The notes beneath the pieces are model-generated. The model had not been told where the DNA came from. It ran no database searches and worked only from the letters and a program-made list of their open reading frames with translations. From an uncultured Desulfobulbaceae bacterium (GTDB lineage: Bacteria; Desulfobacterota; Desulfobulbia; Desulfobulbales; Desulfobulbaceae), in the NCBI GenBank assembly GCA_947259225.1, contig CAMYLK010000001.1, positions 1-64,000 on the forward strand: 64,000 nucleotides of DNA. Direction: 5' to 3'. This document shows, in pieces, positions 1 to 7,720 of the stretch. Position 1 is the stretch's first letter. Every line of letters begins with the position of its first letter. Made by a program: the position numbers and the translations under genes.

Positions 1-647
1 GGCAGTTCCCAGGCAGCCTCTTTCAACCCTGCCGCTATCTGCCTTCCGGTAACTGAAGACCGTTCTTTTTGCGGCGGGCTTTTTTTCATGGAATAGGCCA
101 TCAGTATGACGAGCATCAACAGTCCGGGCAGAATACCTGCTATGAAGAGATGATCAATCCTGGTTTCGGCAATAACTCCGTAGATAATAAGGGGAAGACT
201 GGGGGGGAAAAGCAACCCAAGGCTGCCGGACGATGTGATGAGTCCCAGGGTGAATTTCTCTGAATAATTATCCTTGATCAGAGCGGGAAACAGCAGGCCG
301 CCCAAAGCAAAAATGGTAACTCCGGAGGCCCCGGTAAAGGCTGTAAACAGTGCACAGACAAGGAGGGAGACGACTGCCAGGCCGCCTGGAAGCCATCCCA
401 GCAGGAGATGGGACAGGTTCAGCATACGCTTGGGGGTCCCGCTTTCAGAGAGCATGGTGCCGGCAAAAATAAAAAGAGGAAGGGAGAGAAGGAGAGGTGT
501 ATCTGCAAGCCTTGACATCTCTATGATGACCACTGAAATATCTATTTCAACACTGAAGAAGGAGATCAGGGCCAACGCTGAAATAACGATAAACAGAGGA
601 GAACCCAGAAGAGCCAGGACCAGGAAAATGATTTTCAGGCTATTCAC
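1..647 (-). CDS. dctM: TRAP transporter large permease (DctM), C-terminus cut by window edge
   Basis: This is the large membrane subunit of a TRAP transporter, the channel that imports a solute (usually an organic acid) with a sodium gradient. I translated it from the minus strand: a GTG start at 645-647 overlaps the DctQ stop by 8 nt, and the frame stays open to the window edge (about 215 codons of an expected 420-430). It shows several hydrophobic segments, a FAGTMLSESG-like stretch after the second one, an FTGASGVT segment, and LLFPPSLPLIIYG, all typical of DctM. It is the last visible gene of the tatT-dctP-dctQ-dctM operon. The substrate cannot be read from sequence. Confidence 0.9.
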   Translation of the reverse strand, partial: MNSLKIIFLVLALLGSPLFIVISALALISFFSVEIDISVVIIEMSRLADTPLLLSLPLFIFAGTMLSESGTPKRMLNLSHLLLGWLPGGLAVVSLLVCALFTAFTGASGVTIFALGGLLFPALIKDNYSEKFTLGLITSSGSLGLLFPPSLPLIIYGVIAETRIDHLFIAGILPGLLMLVILMAYSMKKSPPQKERSSVTGRQIAAGLKEAAWEL

Positions 648-1179
648 CGGCAGTTGTCGTCCCGGCCCTGGTGGCCTGCTGCAGTCTTACTCCGAAGAAA
701 GCTATGATGTCAGTGAGCAGGGCTACGAAAAAGTGAAAACCAATCAGTCCGAATGCAACCGGAAAAATCAGGTTCCAGATCCATGCGGGAACATTCATCA
801 GGGAGGTGGAGCCAAACAGAGCTTCATTGCGGACAAATATAACAGCTGCCCAGGTCAGGATTACAGCAACGCCGCATGAGAAAAGGTGTATCACCAGGTG
901 GATCCATGCCTTGGTCTGTTCCGGGGCCAGGTAGGTAATCACATCAATGGCGATGTGTTTTCCCTCCCTGGTGGCAACCACCGCACCAAGCATACCACTC
1001 CACAAAACCATGTAACGCAGCAGGGGATCTGCCCAGAGGAATCCTCCCCCGAAAAAGGTCCGCAGGAAGATTTGAACACAGGCGAGAGTAACCATTGCAG
1101 AGAGAAGCAGGCATAAAATGCCATCGGTCAGGCCGGTCCATAACTTCCATAAGCGATGGCCACTGAATTTTTTCATCAT
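640..1179 (-). CDS. dctQ: TRAP transporter small permease (DctQ)
   Basis: This is the small four-helix membrane subunit of the TRAP transporter, about 179 aa, the usual family size. Hydrophobic segments lie near residues 15-40, 50-65, 90-115 and 130-160. The motif REGKHIAIDVI near residue 70 is the characteristic DctQ signature between helices two and three. It starts 21 nt after dctP, and its last codons overlap the GTG start of dctM, so the permease subunits are probably translationally coupled. Confidence 0.93.
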   Translation of the reverse strand: MMKKFSGHRLWKLWTGLTDGILCLLLSAMVTLACVQIFLRTFFGGGFLWADPLLRYMVLWSGMLGAVVATREGKHIAIDVITYLAPEQTKAWIHLVIHLFSCGVAVILTWAAVIFVRNEALFGSTSLMNVPAWIWNLIFPVAFGLIGFHFFVALLTDIIAFFGVRLQQATRAGTTTAGE

Positions 1180-1200
1180 ACGGACGTTACCCGTGACTCA

Positions 1201-2238
1201 TTATTTTTCGACGTCAGAAGAGGGTTGCTCTGCACGAAACTCATTGAGCAGTTTCATTGTGATGTTGTAGATTTTGGAGCTGAACCCTTTGTCCCGCATC
1301 AGACGCACTGTTTCTTCCCGCTTGGAGCAGAGTTTGTCAATCTCTCCAACAGCAGGGGGGCTGAAAGAAACGTTGTTGTCCCGCAATACCTGGCGGGCCT
1401 CGTTATTGCTTTTACGTGTGTCGGCAATCATCTGCTCAAAGTGTTTTTTGGCCGACGATTTAATCAGGTCAGAGTGGTGAGGTGGCAGTTTTGAGAATTG
1501 TTTACGGTCCAACAGGAAAGCACCATAAGCGTAGGCAAACGGTGTGTCAGAAATATATTTGGCCTTGGTGAACCATTGAAGGACAATGGAGCCGTACAGT
1601 GAATTGTAGACGGTTTGCACCATTCCAGTCTGCAGGGAAGTGAGCACATCGGGGATGGTAAGTGGAATCGGGGTGATTCCGATAGTTTTAAGAAAAGTGG
1701 AGCTGATCGGGTCGTCTTTGGGTGTCCAGCTCTTACTCCTGATCAGATCATCAAGGGTTAATAACGGAACCGTGGACATGGAATAGACAAAGCCCACTTC
1801 GCTCAAGGCTATGAACTCTATTCCTTTTGCTGCGAAGGCTTTTTCAAAATGCGGCACCAGCCTTTCCCTCACCCAGTCAACTTCTTCATAGGAATTGAAA
1901 AGAAAGGGAATTCCCATGATACGGAAATCAGGTACAACAGGTCCTATGCCGGTCATGGTGAATCCACCGCCATGCAGCTGGCCAATCTGCATTTTTCTGT
2001 ACATGGCCAGATCATCACCCATGACGCCACCGGGATAAACCTTGAAATGTATTTCTCCGTTGCTTTTTTTCTCCACCTCGTCGGCAAACGCCTGAAAACG
2101 TTTTGCCCAGAGTGAACCGTCCGGGGCAATGGAGGCCACTTTGAACAGGTATTTGGATTTTGCCTGTGCAATATTGCAGGCCATCAGGATAACAAACAGG
2201 CAAAAGAGCAATTGCCGCATCAGGATATAAATTTTCAC
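1201..2238 (-). CDS. dctP: TRAP transporter periplasmic substrate-binding protein (DctP)
   Basis: This is the periplasmic solute receptor (345 aa) that delivers substrate to DctQM. A GTG start at 2238 is chosen because AGGAG lies about 6 nt upstream; an internal ATG at 2220 would also keep the signal peptide. The N-terminus has a Sec signal ending near NIAQA. The mature protein has the DctP pattern: LFKVASIAPDGSLWAKRF at its start, VYPGGVMGDDLAMYRKMQ around residue 67, and a central PLTIPDVLTSLQTGMVQ stretch where family members hold the ligand-contacting helix. It sits between tatT and dctQ. The ligand is unknown; association with TatT hints at a hydrophobic or organic-acid substrate, but that is inference. 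Confidence 0.93.
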   Translation of the reverse strand: MKIYILMRQLLFCLFVILMACNIAQAKSKYLFKVASIAPDGSLWAKRFQAFADEVEKKSNGEIHFKVYPGGVMGDDLAMYRKMQIGQLHGGGFTMTGIGPVVPDFRIMGIPFLFNSYEEVDWVRERLVPHFEKAFAAKGIEFIALSEVGFVYSMSTVPLLTLDDLIRSKSWTPKDDPISSTFLKTIGITPIPLTIPDVLTSLQTGMVQTVYNSLYGSIVLQWFTKAKYISDTPFAYAYGAFLLDRKQFSKLPPHHSDLIKSSAKKHFEQMIADTRKSNNEARQVLRDNNVSFSPPAVGEIDKLCSKREETVRLMRDKGFSSKIYNITMKLLNEFRAEQPSSDVEK

Positions 2239-2289
2239 ATTACTCTCCTGGCTGGTGGAAAGAGTGTTTACTCCTCTGCCGGAACAGAG

Positions 2290-3147
2290 CTAGAAAAAGC
2301 TCTCCGCTTTTTCAAGAAGCTGAACGGCGCTTCGTTTTGCAGCCTGGTTGGCCAGGGCAATATCCGGCCTGTTCTCCAGGGGGAAATCAATTACCTCCTG
2401 GAGAAGCTGAAGATAAAGTTCCTTATCATACTTTATTTTAGCATATATCTGCGCATATGCTACCTGGGTTGGAAGAAATTCCCTGCTGCCAAGGGTCAGG
2501 GCTTTTTCAAAATGGTACCGGCTCTCGTCCGGCTTACCCCCCAGCTGCTGTGGTTTTGCACCATAGTATGCCCCGAGGAACAGGTGGGCTCCTCCATGAT
2601 AAAATGATTCATCCAATTCAATAACGCGCAGCATGATCTGCTCAACCCTGACCAGGTCAGCAAGCGATGCAGGGGAACCTTCCTGGTAGCGAATCCACGT
2701 TGCCCAGCCATTTCCGGCCCAGAACAGCAGCGCAGTATCATTTTTACTCAAATCAGCCAGGGCATCATGCAAAGCAGATGGCTCCATCCTGCCGATTGAT
2801 TTGAGATCATCACTTCGTGTCAAAAGGGACAATCCGTATTTTTTTGCTTTGGTGCTGACCGTGGTCGCCCGTTCAGGTTTACCGCATACATCAAGGGCTA
2901 TCGCATAGGCGGAAAATGCCTGGGTCGCAGTCATGAGTAACTTTTCATCACCGGGGTCCGATTCAAGAAGGCTGTCAAGCATCAACAGATACGAAGAGGC
3001 CCCCTCGCAAACGAGGTCAAGGTCGGTCTGCCTCTGCAGGTTAGCCACTGTCGGACCCATCAGAGAATTTACGGCCAGCTTTGCGCACCCGCTTGCCCCG
3101 AAAAGAACAACCAACAGAAGGAATATTTGAGCCTCGATCTTTTTCAC
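2290..3147 (-). CDS. tatT: TRAP-associated TPR lipoprotein (TatT family)
   Basis: This is a 285-aa lipoprotein of the TRAP transporter TatT component family, an accessory alpha-helical repeat protein that binds DctP in the periplasm. The start is GTG. A signal peptide ends in a lipobox (LFGASGC, Cys about residue 21). The rest is helical with TPR-like spacing, including WAGNGWATWI and a FLGAYYGAKPQQLGGKPD segment typical of the family. It is the first gene of the operon, 51 nt before dctP. The presence of tatT separates this transporter from the simple DctPQM type. Its function is known mainly from the Treponema Tp0956 family, so transfer to this case is by homology. Confidence 0.85.
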   Translation of the reverse strand: MKKIEAQIFLLLVVLFGASGCAKLAVNSLMGPTVANLQRQTDLDLVCEGASSYLLMLDSLLESDPGDEKLLMTATQAFSAYAIALDVCGKPERATTVSTKAKKYGLSLLTRSDDLKSIGRMEPSALHDALADLSKNDTALLFWAGNGWATWIRYQEGSPASLADLVRVEQIMLRVIELDESFYHGGAHLFLGAYYGAKPQQLGGKPDESRYHFEKALTLGSREFLPTQVAYAQIYAKIKYDKELYLQLLQEVIDFPLENRPDIALANQAAKRSAVQLLEKAESFF

Positions 3148-3380
3148 AGGTTCACCTTATCGCTTAATAAACTCCCCTGTCAAGATATGTCAGCTGTCAT
3201 TCTCATGTACAATTACAATCTCGGGACGATCATACGATTCTGAAGCCATTGTTCCAGATCTCTGGACAGGAGCTGATGAATTTCCGGCAATTTTGAGTTT
3301 TTTGGCCATGTATCATATATTATTATCATGAGCCCCCAAAGAAAAGGTATAATAAACAGAGGAGTACGACTACTAAACGT

Positions 3381-4223
3381 ATGGGAGAGTGCTGTACTCT
3401 CCACACCGGTTATGAAATGTTAAGGACGAACAGAAAATACTCCGCAGGGCGTTCTAAAAGCCCCTGGTTGACCTTTACCCAGAGGGGTCAGACAATAATC
3501 CTGACCCTGATCTTTGGTTTTATAGCCCAGTTTATTTCAAACAATATATCTTTTATTGTTGATTGGGGATGCCCGGCTGCAATAGCGGCTGACAGGCTTG
3601 AGGAAGGGCGTCACCTCATGGTTACTCAGCAGATAAAGGCTCGCGGTATTGAAGATAAAACCGTATTGCGGGCCATGTCAAAAGTGCCGCGCCATTTATT
3701 TGTTTCAAAAAAATTAAGCAGCCGTGCCTACGGTGATTTTCCACTTCCTATCGGTCACGGCCAGACAATTTCGCAGCCGTATATTGTCGCCTACATGACC
3801 GAGGTTGTTCAGCCCAAGCCGCATCAACGGATCTTGGAGATCGGTACAGGGTCGGGATACCAGGCGGCCATCCTGGCCGAGTTGGTAGACAAGGTCTATA
3901 CCATGGAGATAGTGCCGGAATTGGCCAAAGATGCAAAAATCCTGTTGAAAAAACTCGGTTATACCAATGTGGAGGCCATGCAGGGGGATGGCTACTATGG
4001 CTGGGCGGAAGCCTCACCCTTTGATGCCATAGTTGTTACCGCTGCGGCTGAGTTCATTCCACCACCTCTTCTCAAGCAGCTCAAGGAAGGGGGGCGGATG
4101 ATTATTCCGGTCGGCTCTCCGCTTTATGTGCAGCACCTTATGCTGGTGGAAAAAAATCAGGGCAGGATTACCACCCGTAACCTCATGCCGGTTCGCTTCG
4201 TTCCCTTCCGGAGATCAAAGTGA
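3381..4223 (+). CDS. pcm: Protein-L-isoaspartate O-methyltransferase with N-terminal membrane/signal segment
   Basis: This enzyme methylates isoaspartyl residues in damaged proteins using S-adenosylmethionine. The catalytic part begins near residue 80 (MVTQQIKARGI) and carries the family marks: VPRHLFVS, the IGHGQTISQPYIVA loop, motif I EIGTGSGYQAA, and DAIVVTAAAEFIPPPLL. Unlike the usual roughly 210-aa cytosolic enzyme, this one has about 75 extra N-terminal residues with a hydrophobic stretch at about 36-57, which may be a signal peptide or anchor. Two ATG starts (3381, 3417) both keep that stretch. Its stop overlaps the GTG start of the next gene, so the two are coupled. Confidence in the enzyme family is high; the location is inferred. 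Confidence 0.9.
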   Translation: MGECCTLHTGYEMLRTNRKYSAGRSKSPWLTFTQRGQTIILTLIFGFIAQFISNNISFIVDWGCPAAIAADRLEEGRHLMVTQQIKARGIEDKTVLRAMSKVPRHLFVSKKLSSRAYGDFPLPIGHGQTISQPYIVAYMTEVVQPKPHQRILEIGTGSGYQAAILAELVDKVYTMEIVPELAKDAKILLKKLGYTNVEAMQGDGYYGWAEASPFDAIVVTAAAEFIPPPLLKQLKEGGRMIIPVGSPLYVQHLMLVEKNQGRITTRNLMPVRFVPFRRSK

Positions 4224-6607
4224 GTAAGGGCGAGGTCCCGGTCACGCAACTCCATGTTTCGCTGGCCTTCCTTTCTGCGGCACTGATAGCTTTCCAGTTG
4301 GAACAGATGCAGCTTATCGCACTTGTTCAATGGCATCATTTTGCTTACCTCATTATATCGGTCGCGCTCCTGGGTTTTGGGGCCAGCGGTACTTTTCTAG
4401 CTCTGTGTAAAGGTACTCTCCTTCGCAATCAGGAGTGGCTCCTCCCGCTCCTGATGTTTTGCTGTGGAATTATGATGGCTCTCGCAATGGTGATATCGGA
4501 AAAACTTATAAGTGAATTTGACATAAGCCTGCTTTTTGTTGAACCTGGCCAGGCAGGTTTGCTTTTGACGGGTCAGTTTGTTTATTTCGTGATTTTTTTT
4601 CTGGGCGCGTTGCCGCTGGGCCTTGTATTTATTCAATACAGTTCAAGGATCAACAGCCTCTACTGCGCCAACCTGTTCGGTTCCGGAGCAGGGGGGATAA
4701 CAGCGGTTTTTTTTATGTATTTTCTTGTGCCGCAGGAACTTCCAGGTATTACAGCCATGCTGCCCTGGGTTGCCGGTCTTCTCGTTATCCCGCGTGGGCG
4801 TCTTTCACTTCTGGGGGTCGCGGGGCTTTCCCTGGCACTTATAGGCGTCGTAGTCATTTATCCTCCGGAGATGAAACCTTCCCACTATAAGGCTATCAGC
4901 CGCGCCCTGGATTTGCCGGAATCCATTGTTATAGCCAGTAAGCCCAGTCCCCTCGGCCTGGTTCAGAAGATAAACGCTCCGGCTTTGCGATATGCCCCCG
5001 GATTGAGCCTGACATATGGGGATGAAGTGCCAGAGCTCCATGGAGTTGTGTTCAATAACGGTGATTGGTTCGGAGAAGTAAGAAGCGGATCACCAGCACT
5101 GCTTAATTCCTCTGCTGCTGCCTTGCCTTATGCAATTGCCGGTCGGAAACGGGTGCTTGTTCTGCAGGCAGGGACAGGTGCAGATGTGATCCAGGCCCTG
5201 GAAAACGGAGCTGAGGAGATTGTTGCAGTTGAACCACATCGGCGGGCTGTCGAGATTCTTTTAAACGGTCAGGACAAATCAATGTCAGTTCATTACCGTG
5301 ACCCGTCCGTCAGCCTTTCATACCTGTACCCCCGCACCTGGCTTGCCCTGGATCGTAACCTCTATGATCTTGTCACTCTCCCCGTGGCTGGAAGCTTTGG
5401 CGGTACTTCCGGTCTTTCTGCCCTCAATGAACAGTATCTCCTTACCAGGGAAGCCTTTCAGGAGATATGGAACCATCTTGCACCAGATGGCGTCTTGCGG
5501 GTGTCGGCCTGGCTTGATTCTCCTTCGCGCAACCCCTTGAGACTGGCGGCAACAATTGCCGAAACGATGGGGCATGCCGGGCTGGATTATCGAGAGCATG
5601 TTGCAGCTGTCAGGGGTTGGGACATGATAACCTATATCGTCAAGCGGTCACCGTTCACGGCGGAAGACATTGGCCGGATCAGAGATTTCTGCAACCGGTT
5701 GCAATTTGATCCCGTCCTGCTTCCAGGTCTTGAACCACAGGAACGGCAGCAATATCATTTTTCAAGCGATGATTCCTTTCTCACTCATATCGATACACTA
5801 TTTTCTGCAGATCAGCGCCAGACACTCTACGACGAATACTATTTTAACCTTGAGCCGGTGATTGATAACCGCCCATTTTTTTCCCAGTTTCTACGCTGGC
5901 AGAGTATCCCTCATCTCATTAGCCTTCTGGGACAACGTAACACCACTGTCCTGGAGTTGGGGTATGTTCTGGTCCTTATCGGATTTGTCCAGATGGTACT
6001 GGCGGCAGGGCTGCTCATTCTGCTCCCTCTTTTGCGATTGGGTTTTCCCAGAAAAAATGGGATACAGGGATGGACATTACCATTTTTCGGCAGCCTGGGT
6101 ATGGGCTATATGTTTTTTGAAATTGTCCTTATCCACGAACTGGTATTCTTTTTCGGGCATCCCATCTTTGCAGCCGCTGCAGTAATAAGCAGCTTGCTGA
6201 TTTTTTCAGGTCTTGGCAGTCTTTTTTCAGGACGCCTCAAAAGCAGCCGCCCTAACCATGCCATCGCAGCCGCTGGAGTATTTTTGCTCCTGTTTCTCTA
6301 TTTTTTCATCCTGCAGCCGCTTTTACATCAGGCCATTGGGTTCCCTCTATTCTTGAAGATCCTGTTTTTTCTCCTGCTGGTTGCGCCCCCGGCTTTTGCA
6401 ATGGGCATGCCTTTTCCCCTCGGCCTTGCGCGCCTGGCAGGTCTCAGTAAATGCCAGGCAGCCTGGGCCTGGGGAATCAACGGCAGCATGTCTGTGGTGA
6501 GCACAGGGCTGGCAGCAATTGTTGCCGTAGAGCTGGGTTTTTCAGCGGTCATGCTCACGGCCTGTTGCGCCTACGGACTGGCCGCGCTAACAGGATATAA
6601 AAGTTAA
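4220..6607 (+). CDS. Large membrane protein with spermidine-synthase-like domain
   Basis: This is a 795-aa polytopic membrane protein with a soluble class I methyltransferase or aminopropyltransferase-like domain in the middle (roughly residues 230-560), flanked by about six transmembrane helices on the N side and seven on the C side. The central part has VLVLQAGTGADVIQALENGA followed by VAVEPHRRAVEI, the nucleotide-binding pattern of spermidine synthases, and LYDLVTLPVAG. It belongs to the MFS/spermidine synthase-like membrane family. The start is GTG, overlapping the pcm stop (GTGA). No substrate is known. Pairing with a membrane-anchored isoaspartyl methyltransferase suggests a common SAM-dependent process at the envelope, but this is inference. 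Confidence 0.8.
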   Translation: MSKGEVPVTQLHVSLAFLSAALIAFQLEQMQLIALVQWHHFAYLIISVALLGFGASGTFLALCKGTLLRNQEWLLPLLMFCCGIMMALAMVISEKLISEFDISLLFVEPGQAGLLLTGQFVYFVIFFLGALPLGLVFIQYSSRINSLYCANLFGSGAGGITAVFFMYFLVPQELPGITAMLPWVAGLLVIPRGRLSLLGVAGLSLALIGVVVIYPPEMKPSHYKAISRALDLPESIVIASKPSPLGLVQKINAPALRYAPGLSLTYGDEVPELHGVVFNNGDWFGEVRSGSPALLNSSAAALPYAIAGRKRVLVLQAGTGADVIQALENGAEEIVAVEPHRRAVEILLNGQDKSMSVHYRDPSVSLSYLYPRTWLALDRNLYDLVTLPVAGSFGGTSGLSALNEQYLLTREAFQEIWNHLAPDGVLRVSAWLDSPSRNPLRLAATIAETMGHAGLDYREHVAAVRGWDMITYIVKRSPFTAEDIGRIRDFCNRLQFDPVLLPGLEPQERQQYHFSSDDSFLTHIDTLFSADQRQTLYDEYYFNLEPVIDNRPFFSQFLRWQSIPHLISLLGQRNTTVLELGYVLVLIGFVQMVLAAGLLILLPLLRLGFPRKNGIQGWTLPFFGSLGMGYMFFEIVLIHELVFFFGHPIFAAAAVISSLLIFSGLGSLFSGRLKSSRPNHAIAAAGVFLLLFLYFFILQPLLHQAIGFPLFLKILFFLLLVAPPAFAMGMPFPLGLARLAGLSKCQAAWAWGINGSMSVVSTGLAAIVAVELGFSAVMLTACCAYGLAALTGYKS

Positions 6608-6653
6608 AGCTGAAGGAATATAAATGCTCTGATGTAAAGCGAGACAAGTATAT

Positions 6654-6687
6654 ATCCCCCTCCTCCCGGCCATCGGAAGAGGGGGAT
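6654..6687. terminator. Perfect 9-bp inverted repeat between convergent genes
   Basis: ATCCCCCTC at 6654-6662 pairs with GAGGGGGAT at 6679-6687 across a 16-nt loop. It lies between the + gene ending at 6607 and the - gene ending at 6729, where a shared bidirectional terminator is expected. No clear T-run follows on either strand, so termination is plausible but not certain. Confidence 0.55.
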
Positions 6688-6728
6688 TAAACAAGGCCGA
6701 CCTGATAAAGTGTTCTCCTCTAACCTTA

Positions 6729-7151
6729 TCAGGCTACATCGGAAACTGACATCCGGCTCATAAAGAGCGGATTGTCCATGATGGCCTTGATATCAGTAAA
6801 ATACAGGCCGCCGAACTCTTCACTGCACTCAGGGCAGCCTCGCAGCCAGAGTATGTTATGGCGGTACCGGTTTTTGGCGAATTTTTTATGTACCCATTGG
6901 CTGCTGCAGCATTCAAAGCAGTAAAATAGAGTCCAATCATTCCCCTGCAGAGCTTCTGCGCAGTCTGTGCATACCGGTACGATCATTTCACGCACAGCGA
7001 CCTCCTCAATACTATTAACAGTATAGCCAAACGGTTGGATAATGAAGTCAACCGCAGGGCGCTTTTCTTTGTGGGTATCAGGACCATGGTCAAGTTCACA
7101 GTATTCTTCTTCCAAATGTGCAAGCAAACCCAGTCTGTCAATGGCATCCAT
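6729..7151 (-). CDS. Small cysteine-rich (CxxC) protein, putative metal-binding
   Basis: This is a 140-aa soluble protein I do not recognise. It contains CTDC near residue 81, then CFECC near residue 98 and CPEC near residue 125, spacing that fits one or two zinc-ribbon-like sites. There is no signal peptide or membrane segment. The N-terminal part (DHGPDTHKEKRPAVDF) is acidic and polar. It stands alone: the upstream gene-free region is about 570 bp, and the downstream neighbour is convergent. It could be a regulatory or adaptor zinc-finger protein, but no function can be assigned. Confidence 0.7.
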   Translation of the reverse strand: MDAIDRLGLLAHLEEEYCELDHGPDTHKEKRPAVDFIIQPFGYTVNSIEEVAVREMIVPVCTDCAEALQGNDWTLFYCFECCSSQWVHKKFAKNRYRHNILWLRGCPECSEEFGGLYFTDIKAIMDNPLFMSRMSVSDVA

Positions 7152-7720
7152 AATAAGCCCCAGGCGTAGTTAATCTGATGGTTCTTTTAAACGTAAAAAA
7201 ATGGTTTTGGAGAAAATATTGCAATTACCATTCCGTATTTATAAAAATAGTAACACTTGCAATACGTTATTTTAGTTATGTTAACTCATGGTTAACAGCA
7301 ATGCACCGGATAAGTACACTAAGTCAGAGGGTTACCTGTGAACAGACGTTCAGGTAAAGATGAACATTTACTCAATAATTTATTTTTTCTTTTATTTTCA
7401 ACCGGTAAGAAGAACAGTGGAGGTGACAAAAAAGGTCATATGTTGGCATGGATGACATATTTTGTCACATTTTGAGAATGTAAATATAGAAAGAAAATTT
7501 ATAGATACTAAAAATATTTTACAGTCCATACGCACATGACTTCTGGATCGGAAGGGGAGGAATGAATATGACAAACCGTACGGTAATAAATCATTTCAGG
7601 CTAACAAAATATTTGTCTTTACATATATTTTGTCGTAATATCAGTATATTATTAATTTGTAACAATGCGGTTGATCTTGCCTGACCTGCAGTATCTCTAT
7701 CACTTCTACGAAAGGGACAG
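7152..7720. other. AT-rich intergenic region between divergent genes
   Basis: About 570 bases lie between the start of the minus-strand CxxC gene and the plus-strand membrane-protein pair. It is visibly AT-rich and holds no convincing ORF. A palindrome at 7423-7468 is listed separately. Promoters for both neighbours should lie here, but I could not assign boxes with confidence. Confidence 0.6.
7423..7468. promoter_or_regulatory. Palindrome upstream of the membrane C39-like gene pair
   Basis: GTGACAAAA at 7423-7431 is the exact inverse of TTTTGTCAC at 7460-7468. Inside, CATATGT faces ACATA, extending the symmetry with a bulge. It lies about 250 bp before the ATG at 7721. It could be an operator for a dimeric regulator or an RNA hairpin; sequence alone does not decide. 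Confidence 0.4.

Noticed and set aside
3213..3404. 63-codon minus-strand frame between tatT and pcm
   Set aside because: It overlaps the pcm start, has no ribosome site and no recognisable motif apart from one hydrophobic run.
7195..7470. Possible sigma-54 promoters (TGGCATGG, TATTGCA)
   Set aside because: The GG and GC elements do not have the required spacing.
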